Source: Elusimicrobiota bacterium
GTDB taxonomy: Bacteria > Elusimicrobiota > Elusimicrobia > F11
Direction of reading: 5' to 3'
Length of the DNA stretch: 5,230 nt
Assembly: GCA_022709485.1 (NCBI GenBank)
Contig: JAKLIS010000126.1
Coordinates: forward strand, 1-5,230
This document shows positions 1-5,146 of the stretch, in pieces. The notes beneath the pieces were generated by a model. That model made no database searches and had not been told where the DNA came from. It worked only from the letters and a program-made list of their open reading frames with translations. Both the position numbers and the translations under genes were made by a program. How positions within the stretch are numbered: position 1 is the stretch's first letter; each line of letters starts with the position of its first letter.

Positions 1-111
1 TCTCCCTTTGCAAGTCAAAGCGATTTTGTTAGATTTCAATTATTTGGAACAAATGAAATTAATTTTAAACTGGATAAAATTTTAGAGGCATTAAAAAATG
101 GAAAAAAATGA
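1..111 (+). CDS. 3' end of an unidentified AT-rich gene (partial, starts outside window)
   Basis: Frame 1 is open from the first base to a TGA at 109-111, giving a 36-residue C-terminal fragment that begins SPFASQSDFVRF and ends in a lysine-rich tail (LEALKNGKK). The hydrophobic/charged alternation and the final amphipathic helix look like a real protein end. The stretch VRFQLFGTNEINFKLDKILEAL loosely recalls the C-terminus of fold-type I PLP aminotransferases (an Arg-containing strand, then a GT-x-E-x-N turn, then a last helix). That is only a guess from a short fragment. Codon use is strongly A/T biased (28 G+C in the first 110 bases by hand count), unlike the roughly 48% GC sequence to its right. 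The gene converges on the truncated transferase, and their 3' ends overlap by 21 bp. Function is not assigned; the coding call itself is moderate because the open frame is short. Confidence 0.45.
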   Translation, partial: SPFASQSDFVRFQLFGTNEINFKLDKILEALKNGKK

Positions 112-495
112 AATGATGCCCGCTATCCCGACGACCAGACGAGAATAAGCTTGGTCTCTGAACGCAAACATGGCGGACATTGACAAAATGGTGCCGGCAA
201 AAGCGCTTCGGCCCAACAGGAGGAATTCATCTAACGCGTTTAAATTCAGCCTTTTATACGCGTCCTGCCAATACAGAACGGCTCCCCAAATTATAAGGAC
301 AATGGGTAAAATCTGAAGGTAAAGATCAACAGCCGGAATGCCTTTGTTGACAGGGAAGGTTTCGACAATGGGAAAAAAATGAAATCGCAGGTAATACGCC
401 AAGAGGAATGATGTTGTGACAAGTGACAAGTCTGCCGCCAGAAGGGCGACGCGGGTCAACACCGCCTTGACGTCTTTCAAACCAAAAAGTCCCAT
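91..495 (-). CDS. Truncated polyprenyl glycosylphosphotransferase (N-terminal membrane domain only)
   Basis: Reading leftward from ATG at 493-495, this gives 134 residues with about four hydrophobic segments (roughly 14-37, 57-75, 94-112 and 118-134). The AYYLRF motif follows the first segment. The stretch YKRLNLNALDEFLLLGRSAF leads to FRDQAYSRLVVG before the last helix. This order is typical of the N-terminal membrane part of WbaP/EpsL-type undecaprenyl-phosphate sugar phosphotransferases, which transfer a sugar-1-phosphate to undecaprenyl phosphate in the inner membrane. Such proteins are usually about 450-480 residues. Here the frame stops at TAA (91-93) inside or just after the fourth helix, so the CoA-binding-like domain and the C-terminal bacterial sugar transferase domain are absent. 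Reading both alternative frames past the A7 tract at 102-108 gives short, AT-rich, unrelated peptides that soon stop, so a single frameshift does not rescue it. The product should be catalytically dead. No strong Shine-Dalgarno precedes the start. Family call good; exact donor sugar unknown. Confidence 0.72.
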   Translation of the reverse strand: MGLFGLKDVKAVLTRVALLAADLSLVTTSFLLAYYLRFHFFPIVETFPVNKGIPAVDLYLQILPIVLIIWGAVLYWQDAYKRLNLNALDEFLLLGRSAFAGTILSMSAMFAFRDQAYSRLVVGIAGIISFFSIF

Positions 496-552
496 AGAGG
501 GGTGCTTCTACTAAATCTAGTATCCGATGTCGATGACGACCCCATCTTTGCG

Positions 553-579
553 AAAATAATTAAGGCACTTGATTATTTT
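553..579. promoter_or_regulatory. AT-rich 11-bp inverted repeat, candidate operator in divergent intergenic region
   Basis: Arms 553-563 (aaaataattaa) and 569-579 (ttgattatttt) pair over 11 positions, with one T-G mismatch/wobble at 561/571 and a 5-base centre (ggcac). It lies between the divergent transferase fragment and the polymerase operon, immediately upstream of the candidate -10 element at 584-589. That position suits a regulator-binding site. As a DNA dyad it is symmetric; as an RNA hairpin it would be weak because it is almost all A-T. Its role is inferred from position only. Confidence 0.35.
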
Positions 580-580
580 T

Positions 581-589
581 TGTTATGCT
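581..589 (+). promoter_or_regulatory. Candidate extended -10 promoter for the four-gene operon
   Basis: TG at 581-582, one spacer base, then TATGCT at 584-589 fits the sigma-70 extended -10 pattern (TGnTATAAT, four of six in the hexamer). The -35 region is poor: the best hexamers at 16-18 bp spacing match only three of six positions, as is common for extended -10 promoters. Transcription would start near 596, giving a leader of about 54 bases before the first gene. No convincing promoter was found for the opposite strand. Confidence 0.3.
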
Positions 590-598
590 TCGAACGGA

Positions 599-620
599 AA
601 CAAGGGTATTTGACCTTGTT
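599..620 (+). promoter_or_regulatory. 7-bp inverted repeat at the predicted 5' end of the operon mRNA
   Basis: Arms 599-605 (aacaagg) and 614-620 (ccttgtt) are perfect reverse complements around an 8-base centre (gtatttga). If transcription starts near 596, the hairpin would sit at the very 5' end of the transcript, where it could stabilise the mRNA. As DNA it could instead be an operator just downstream of the promoter. It has no T-run after it (AAAAATAATG follows), so it is not a terminator. The rest of 496-649 holds the separate dyad and -10 element, and otherwise nothing recognised. Confidence 0.35.
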
Positions 621-649
621 AAAAATAATGGCGAGGCGGAATCAAAATT

Positions 650-1915
650 TTGAATTTGTTTGTGTTTAATTCTAGAACCGGAAGCCGTTTCATCTTCTAT
701 TGGGCTGTGGCGGCTTTGTTTACCATTCTGGTTTTTCCCTTCTATTTTCTTCCCCACTGGTCGGTTGTTCTTTTTGGCCGTACCAGCCCCATCCACCATA
801 TTATTTTTTCCGTCATCGGGATATTTTTCTCTATTTTCGTAATCCTTGAGATCTACCAAACGAAAAAAATTCCGATTTTCATTTCGTATTCCATCGGATT
901 TTGCGTGGCTTTATTCATTTCCTCCTGGGCGGCGGATCTTTACCGAGCCAATGCGATGAAGGTCGCTTTTGGAATTATTTCACGAGGAATTGTTCCCGGA
1001 ATGATTTTTTATTATTTGACGAAGTATCATAAATGGGAGGAAAAGGGGCTGGCATGCATAATCGTCGGAGTGGGCTATGTGGCTTTCGGGGCTATTTGGG
1101 AGGTCCTAACGGGCAAATTCCTTTTTTTCGAAAGAAATCCGCCAGAACCTGAATGGTTCATATTCCAGCCGTCATGGGGAATTGCCACGGGAACCGTGGG
1201 ACTCCCTTTGATATTGGCGGTCCTGATGAATTTGGTTTTTCCCTTCTGCGTGTATAAGCTAAATAAATCCCCTAAAGTGATATATCCGATAGCCTTGTTT
1301 CTTCTTTTTACGGCGATCGGCCTCAGTTTTCGGAGGACAGGGTGGTTCTTCTCTCTGGTGGGTGCTATCTTAATATTGCTTCTTATAAAACCAAAGCGCC
1401 GGTTTGTCTTGACTTTATTTATTATCATCCTGCTCAATCTCAGCCTCCTTTTTATTCCATCGTACCGGTCTAATTTTTTTAGTCGGTTCGATATGCACAA
1501 AACTTTCGAAGAGATAAAAGTCGGCCATCGCGCGCGGGCGCTTAAAGTCGCCACCAAAATATTTTTGCAGCATCCCTTAACGGGCATTGGAATCGGGAAT
1601 TACGGAAAAATTCATGAACAGTACAGCGGACATTCTCCCCGAATTTTAACGCCCGATAATCAGCTTTTAAGATTTCTTTCGGAAGGCGGATTATTGACAC
1701 TTGGGGCTTTCATGGCATTGTGGGGCTTCCTTGGATTGCAACTATTTAAATATCGGAGAGATCCTTTCGTTTGGTTTGCCGGGGTCAGCTTTATTCTTTT
1801 TTCATGCAATCTTCTTTTTTCCGATGTTTTGTATTTCCCCCCCCTTTCGATGACATTTTGGGCTTTGTTTGGAATGTGCATCGGCCGCATTGACAGAATG
1901 AAATCCAATGCCTAA
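650..1915 (+). CDS. O-antigen polymerase/ligase-like membrane protein (Wzy/WaaL superfamily)
   Basis: A 421-residue polytopic inner-membrane protein with about 11-12 hydrophobic segments (for example 14-36, 48-68, 75-92, 105-124, 183-203, 209-226, 231-246, 252-270, 343-366, 373-388 and 397-412). One large hydrophilic loop lies at about 271-342. Wzy_C-type hallmarks are visible: GLSFRRTGWFF at 224-234 (arginine-bearing segment), HRARALKVATKIFLQHPLTGIGIGNY at 293-318 in the loop, and DNQLLRFLSEGGLL at 336-349, equivalent to the family's HN..L..L.E.G pattern. Members either polymerise lipid-linked repeat units (Wzy) or ligate polysaccharide to a lipid A-core or other acceptor (WaaL), using undecaprenyl diphosphate-linked substrate on the periplasmic side; sequence alone does not separate the two. 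There is no in-frame ATG near the start. The frame opens after a TAA at 626-628, and the candidates are TTG 650, TTG 656 and GTG 662, with an AGGCGGA-like weak ribosome site at 634-640 favouring TTG 650. The gene overlaps the next one by 8 bp. Confidence 0.82.
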   Translation: MNLFVFNSRTGSRFIFYWAVAALFTILVFPFYFLPHWSVVLFGRTSPIHHIIFSVIGIFFSIFVILEIYQTKKIPIFISYSIGFCVALFISSWAADLYRANAMKVAFGIISRGIVPGMIFYYLTKYHKWEEKGLACIIVGVGYVAFGAIWEVLTGKFLFFERNPPEPEWFIFQPSWGIATGTVGLPLILAVLMNLVFPFCVYKLNKSPKVIYPIALFLLFTAIGLSFRRTGWFFSLVGAILILLLIKPKRRFVLTLFIIILLNLSLLFIPSYRSNFFSRFDMHKTFEEIKVGHRARALKVATKIFLQHPLTGIGIGNYGKIHEQYSGHSPRILTPDNQLLRFLSEGGLLTLGAFMALWGFLGLQLFKYRRDPFVWFAGVSFILFSCNLLFSDVLYFPPLSMTFWALFGMCIGRIDRMKSNA

Positions 1916-2762
1916 AGTTTCCATTATCCTTCCCCTTTATAACGGTGAGAATCATGTTTTAGAAACATTGGATCGCTTGCTGGGGCAATCTTTCACGGAT
2001 TTCGAATTGATTGTCGTCGACGACCAATCAACTGACCAAAGTCCCCGGCTTATTAAGGGAAAAAATGATCCGAGGATTCGGCTGTTCCCCATACCTCATG
2101 CCGGAACCGTCGGGGCGCGCGTCCATGGATTGGAAAAATCAACCGGGGAATTTATTTCTTTTTGCGATCAAGACGATCTCTGGACAATGGATAAATTGCA
2201 AATTCAATTGCGCGAAATTGGCGACGCCGATCTGATTTATTCGGACGCCTGGATTCTGGAAAGTGGTCAACGCGTGGAATTGTATTCAAAATGGCTCAAG
2301 TCAGAACCTATCTCCGGAGGGAAAAAAAATGTCGAGGGCCCCTTATTTAGAAAAAATCCCATCCCCAATTCAACCGTCCTATTCAAAAGAAAATGGATAT
2401 CGGTCCTGAAAGATATTATTGTCGATCCATCGGTTTGTTTAGATTTAGATTATTCCCTTTGGCTTGAAATGGTGGCTCAGGGGGCCGCCGTTAAATTTTT
2501 AGAAGAGCCTCTCATGGAATACCGGATTCATGAAGCCCAACAGTCAATGAACACTCTTCACGGCCGACGTTGGCGGGAATTTGTCCATCGAAAGTTCTTG
2601 GATCAACATTCTGAATTTAAACGGAATTACCCATTCCTCGTCAGGCGTGAAAGATTTATGAGCAACGCGGGGCTATTTGTTTCCAACCTGAAAGAAGGAC
2701 ATCCGGGACCGGCTTTTGCTTCTTTCATGGGAGCGATTCGCGGCCTGGCTTTGGGCCACTGA
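1908..2762 (+). CDS. GT2-family glycosyltransferase (GT-A fold)
   Basis: A 284-residue soluble enzyme expected at the cytoplasmic face of the inner membrane, transferring a sugar from a nucleotide donor to a growing lipid-linked glycan. The GT-A nucleotide-binding start is clear (VSIILPLYNGE at 4-14), followed by IVVDDQSTD at 35-43. The metal-binding DxD-type motif is in FCDQDDLW (85-92). An acceptor-side stretch NPIPNSTVLFKR (150-161) and LDLDYSLWLEM (178-188, the equivalent of the family's ED-Y-LWL region holding the candidate catalytic acid) are present. The final family signature YRIHEAQQS lies at 205-213. Length and motif order are complete for a single-domain GT2, and there are no membrane segments. 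ATG 1908 overlaps the preceding stop by 8 bp and lacks a strong Shine-Dalgarno, suggesting translational coupling. It ends with in-frame TGA-TAA. Donor and acceptor sugars cannot be told from the sequence. Confidence 0.9.
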   Translation: MPKVSIILPLYNGENHVLETLDRLLGQSFTDFELIVVDDQSTDQSPRLIKGKNDPRIRLFPIPHAGTVGARVHGLEKSTGEFISFCDQDDLWTMDKLQIQLREIGDADLIYSDAWILESGQRVELYSKWLKSEPISGGKKNVEGPLFRKNPIPNSTVLFKRKWISVLKDIIVDPSVCLDLDYSLWLEMVAQGAAVKFLEEPLMEYRIHEAQQSMNTLHGRRWREFVHRKFLDQHSEFKRNYPFLVRRERFMSNAGLFVSNLKEGHPGPAFASFMGAIRGLALGH

Positions 2763-2766
2763 TAAC

Positions 2767-2771
2767 GGGAG
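2767..2771 (+). promoter_or_regulatory. Ribosome binding site that fixes the GT4 start at 2782
   Basis: GGGAG at 2767-2771 sits 10 bases before ATG 2782 and lies in the 19-bp gap after the GT2 stop. The frame is open further upstream (to TTG 2716), but a start there would overlap the GT2 gene by 47 bp and add 22 residues that do not fit the family. This site together with the conserved N-terminus supports ATG 2782. Confidence 0.6.
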
Positions 2772-2781
2772 TTTTGAATCC

Positions 2782-3894
2782 ATGACCTATCATGTCTGCT
2801 TGGCGATCGATGGTTCCTTTGTCGGCGGTGGTCAACGCCACGTCCTTGATTTGGCGCGCGATCTAAAAAAAAACGGATTATCCGTCACCGTTTTTACTTC
2901 TGAAAAAGGCGCCTTTTCCATTTTCCTCGAAAAAAACGCTATACCTTATCGAATTATTCCCATGGGAAAATTTCCGGCGCCTTGGCGGCTCCCCGCTTGG
3001 AAAACAGCGCTAAGGGAACTCAACCCCGACCTTTTACATCTTCACGGGGGCATGGCGGGTTTTTGGGGTTTATGGGCGTCCGGCGGAAATCCTCCATACA
3101 AAATCGTCTACACGATCCATGGCGTCCATTACATTCACCAGCCTTTTTTCTTGTACCGATGGGTCCGATGGTTTCTGGATTTACTTTTAAAAAATCGGGC
3201 TGACCGCGTTATTTGCGTGTCCGAGCATGATGCCGGATGGGTCCGTAAATTAAAAATCGCCGATCCCGAAAAAATAAGAGTCATTCACAACGGGATTAAT
3301 ATTTTGCCCATGCCGGACACCCCTTCTTCGATTTCGTCCGTGGTTCTTCCCCCCGACGCTTTTGTCGTTGTCGTCATCGGGCGGTTGTCATTCGAGAAAG
3401 GGCAGCGCTATGCCATTGAGGCGATGTCCCAGCTCGTAAAAAAGCATCCCTCTATCCATCTATTAATTGTCGGAGATGGAGAAGAAAAACCTTCTCTGGA
3501 AAAACGAGTCGAACGATTAAATCTAAAAAACAACGTTCACTTTCTTGGGTTTCGGCGAGACGTCCCTTCCATCCTTGGTTTCGCGGATTTGAATTTTATG
3601 CCTTCTTTATGGGAAGGCCTGCCGCTTTCCCTTCTTGAGGCCATGGCCGGGGGTTTGCCGTCGGTGGCCACCCGAGTGGGAGGGGTCCCTGAAATTGTTC
3701 AAGATGGGGTGGAGGCGATTCTTGTTCCCCCTAAAAATCCGGGGCAGATGGCCAAAGCCATTGAGCGACTTTATTTGGATTCGGAATTTAGATCCCAAAT
3801 GGGTTTATCTGCCAGAAGGAAAGCGCAGTCATTTGAGCAATCCAAAAGTTATGCTCGCACGCGGGAAATTTACAAAGACCTTTTAAATCAATGA
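2782..3894 (+). CDS. GT4-family glycosyltransferase (GT-B fold)
   Basis: Starting at ATG 2782, the protein has 370 residues, normal for a single-chain GT4. The N-terminal Rossmann domain opens with CLAIDGSFVGGGQRHVLDLA (6-25), carrying the glycine-rich loop that contacts donor phosphate. It continues with DLLHLHGG (83-90), TIHGVHY (111-117) and ADRVICVSEHD (140-150), ending at the domain hinge with RVIHNGIN (166-173). The C-terminal donor domain has IGRLSFEKG (199-207) with the conserved R201 and K206 that bind the nucleotide diphosphate, VGDGEE (230-235) and HFLGFRRDV (253-261). The EX7E motif is E278/E286 in WEGLPLSLLEAMA, followed by GGVPEIV (300-306). All expected catalytic-site residues are present, so it should be active as a retaining glycosyltransferase using an NDP-sugar. 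An A9 run at 2865-2873 lies near its 5' end but is in frame. Its stop overlaps the next gene's ATG (ATGA). Sugar specificity is unknown. Confidence 0.92.
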   Translation: MTYHVCLAIDGSFVGGGQRHVLDLARDLKKNGLSVTVFTSEKGAFSIFLEKNAIPYRIIPMGKFPAPWRLPAWKTALRELNPDLLHLHGGMAGFWGLWASGGNPPYKIVYTIHGVHYIHQPFFLYRWVRWFLDLLLKNRADRVICVSEHDAGWVRKLKIADPEKIRVIHNGINILPMPDTPSSISSVVLPPDAFVVVVIGRLSFEKGQRYAIEAMSQLVKKHPSIHLLIVGDGEEKPSLEKRVERLNLKNNVHFLGFRRDVPSILGFADLNFMPSLWEGLPLSLLEAMAGGLPSVATRVGGVPEIVQDGVEAILVPPKNPGQMAKAIERLYLDSEFRSQMGLSARRKAQSFEQSKSYARTREIYKDLLNQ

Positions 3895-5015
3895 TGAAAC
3901 GATATTTTGATTTTCTTATTGGCATTCCCCTCGTTTTATTTTTTTCTTTTTTTAAAGGAAAAAATAGGCTCTCTCAGAACCCCGTCGATAAGATTTTGGT
4001 CATTAAATTGGCTGCCGCGGGCGATACCATATTACTCATCCCTCTTTTCAGGAATTTGAGGGAAGCCTATCCCGAATTAAAAATCCATTGGATGGTGTCC
4101 CCTATAAACCAAGCGATTGCCGCCACCGTCCCTTATATCGATAAATTGATTATCCTTCCGAACACCCGGCCGGCCAGTTTGCTAAAGATAATTTGGAATT
4201 TACGGAAGGAAAAATATGATTTGGTGGTCGATTTGGAACAGTGGTCCCGTGGAACGGCCGTCATCAGTTTTATGACGGGAACACCCGATCGGCTGGGATT
4301 TGATACTCCGGGGCAACACCGATCGGCGCTTTTCACGGAAAGTGTTGAAAAAATGGGGTCTCAGCATGAAATTTTCAATTTTTTTGACGTATTTTCTCTT
4401 AGGTTTAATTTGATAAAAGAATTAGCCCTTGAATTATGGGAAACAGAAAGCGGGAGGGCACAGTGGAACCAAATTCAATCAGAATTCAATTTAAATTCAG
4501 AAAAGACTTTGAAAAGGCCACTTCGTGTTCTTTTTCATCCCGGTTGCGGCGCCGATGGACGCCCGCGAGAATGGCCGCTTGCCAATTACGCGGTTTTGGG
4601 CCATTGGTTGAAAAAGAATTTGAATGCGGAGATTTTTCTTTCATCGGGGCCGGAAGAAAAATTGAAGACCGCCCAATTGAACTCTCTTCTTCAAAATAAA
4701 GCGGTGGACTTGGGAGGCAAATTGGGGTGGGAGGGAACCATCTCAATGGTAAGGGATATGGATTTGGTTGTCTCTGGAAACACCGGGATCATGCATGTGG
4801 CGGCGGCGTTAAAGAAGCCCCAAGTGGCCCTCCACGGTCCTACAAACCCCAAGCTTTGGGGACCATTGAATCCCAACGCTCGAATCATTCAATCTTCGTG
4901 CCCCAAGTGCCCTTGCTTAAATTTAGGTTTTGAATACCACTCTAAGAATCAGTCCTGCATGGCCAAAATTGAGATCGAAACAGTAAAAAAAGCCATTCAG
5001 GATCTTATCCCCTAA
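3891..5015 (+). CDS. GT9-family glycosyltransferase (lipopolysaccharide heptosyltransferase-like)
   Basis: A 374-residue GT-B enzyme of the WaaC/WaaF superfamily. After a hydrophobic N-terminal segment (about 7-21, FDFLIGIPLVLFFSF) that could anchor it to the inner membrane, the GT9 core begins at KILVIKLAAAGDTILLIPLF (34-53), with the expected catalytic-base Asp at D45. The C-terminal donor half has FHPGCG (215-220), REWPLANYAVL (226-236) and SGNTGIMHVAAAL (295-307), then ALHGPTNPKLWGP (313-325). Many family members have Asp where N297 stands, so the donor may not be ADP-heptose. A cysteine cluster, C337, C340, C342 and C356, precedes the last helix. It resembles the C-x-P-C...C(M/L)xxI tail of WaaF-type proteins. 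The start is ATG 3891, in the ATGA overlap with the GT4 stop; ATG 3894 is equally possible. This is the last gene of the operon, with palindromic repeats 5 bp after its stop. Family call strong; heptose specificity not demonstrated. Confidence 0.88.
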   Translation: MMKRYFDFLIGIPLVLFFSFFKGKNRLSQNPVDKILVIKLAAAGDTILLIPLFRNLREAYPELKIHWMVSPINQAIAATVPYIDKLIILPNTRPASLLKIIWNLRKEKYDLVVDLEQWSRGTAVISFMTGTPDRLGFDTPGQHRSALFTESVEKMGSQHEIFNFFDVFSLRFNLIKELALELWETESGRAQWNQIQSEFNLNSEKTLKRPLRVLFHPGCGADGRPREWPLANYAVLGHWLKKNLNAEIFLSSGPEEKLKTAQLNSLLQNKAVDLGGKLGWEGTISMVRDMDLVVSGNTGIMHVAAALKKPQVALHGPTNPKLWGPLNPNARIIQSSCPKCPCLNLGFEYHSKNQSCMAKIEIETVKKAIQDLIP

Positions 5016-5041
5016 CCATTCGTCGTCCCGAGAGGTCTCTG

Positions 5042-5062
5042 CTCGGGATCTCCCGGGGTTTT
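5042..5062 (+). terminator. Candidate intrinsic terminator after the operon (first copy)
   Basis: Arms 5042-5048 (ctcggga) and 5051-5057 (tcccggg) pair with one T-G wobble, folding in practice as a 6-bp GC-rich stem with a 4-base loop. They are followed by G and T4 at 5059-5062. It begins 26 bp after the GT9 stop and is in the right orientation. The T-tract is short, so termination may be partial. It uses the right arm of the 42-bp unit's other hairpin, so the two folds exclude each other. Confidence 0.4.
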
Positions 5063-5083
5063 CGTCACCCTGAGATGTCTTTG

Positions 5084-5104
5084 CTCGGGACCTCCCGAGG
5101 TTTT
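5084..5104 (+). terminator. Candidate intrinsic terminator (second copy)
   Basis: Arms 5084-5090 (ctcggga) and 5093-5099 (tcccgag) are perfect reverse complements, giving a 6-bp stem with a 4-base loop, followed by G and T4 at 5101-5104. It is the same structure as the copy 42 bp upstream, so the operon may end in tandem weak terminators. The limits are the same: a short T-tract and a competing fold. Confidence 0.4.
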
Positions 5105-5121
5105 CGTCGCCCTGAGATGTC

Positions 5122-5146
5122 TCTGCTCAGGGCCGTGCCGAGCAGA
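5122..5146 (+). repeat. Hairpin joining the 42-bp units to the 20-bp array
   Basis: Positions 5122-5128 (tctgctc) pair with 5140-5146 (gagcaga), and 5131-5133 (ggc) pairs with 5137-5139 (gcc), leaving a 2-base bulge (5129-5130) and a 3-base loop (cgt). The left side is the tail of 42-bp unit 3; the right side is the first 20-bp unit. The 20-bp unit therefore carries an inverted copy of the tctgctcgg arm of the 42-bp unit. Confidence 0.5.

Larger units (their letters stand above)
5021..5132 (+). repeat. Three tandem 42-bp palindromic (REP-like) units
   Basis: Units lie at 5021-5062, 5063-5104 and 5105-5132 (the third changes sequence after 28 bases). Units 1 and 2 match at 35 of 42 positions by hand alignment. 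Each contains a 7-bp inverted repeat with a 9-base loop: 5026-5032/5042-5048 (tcccgag/ctcggga), 5068-5074/5084-5090 (imperfect), and 5110-5116/5126-5132 (ccctgag/ctcaggg). Where the arms differ, pairing is kept: one position is C-G, T-G and T-A in units 1, 2 and 3; another is T-A, mismatch and C-G. Selection for, or ancestry as, a folded or palindromic element fits this. The form resembles repetitive extragenic palindromes placed after operons. No copy is seen elsewhere in the window. Confidence 0.75.

Noticed and set aside
91..111. Rescue of the transferase by a frameshift at the A7 tract (102-108)
   Set aside because: Both alternative frames were read leftward; they give short AT-rich peptides without the family's conserved Arg-rich continuation and stop within about 25 codons.
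610..638. Promoter with TTGACC (610-615) as -35
   Set aside because: No -10-like hexamer occurs 16-18 bases downstream; that position is GC-rich (gaggcg).
496..649. JUMPstart/ops element (GGCGGTAG) expected before some O-antigen operons
   Set aside because: No matching sequence was found in the intergenic region or near the polymerase start.
560..859. 99-codon minus-strand frame spanning the divergent intergenic region
   Set aside because: It is mostly antisense to the polymerase 5' end, has low-complexity polar composition and no ribosome binding site; treated as chance.
1075..1587. 170-codon minus-strand open frame inside the polymerase gene
   Set aside because: It lies wholly antisense to a gene with clear family motifs; its product is Arg/Lys-rich and resembles no protein family, as expected for an antisense shadow of a hydrophobic protein.
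2716..2781. Upstream TTG start for the GT4 gene
   Set aside because: It would overlap the GT2 gene by 47 bp and add 22 residues atypical of the family; ATG 2782 has GGGAG 10 bases upstream and the expected N-terminal strand.
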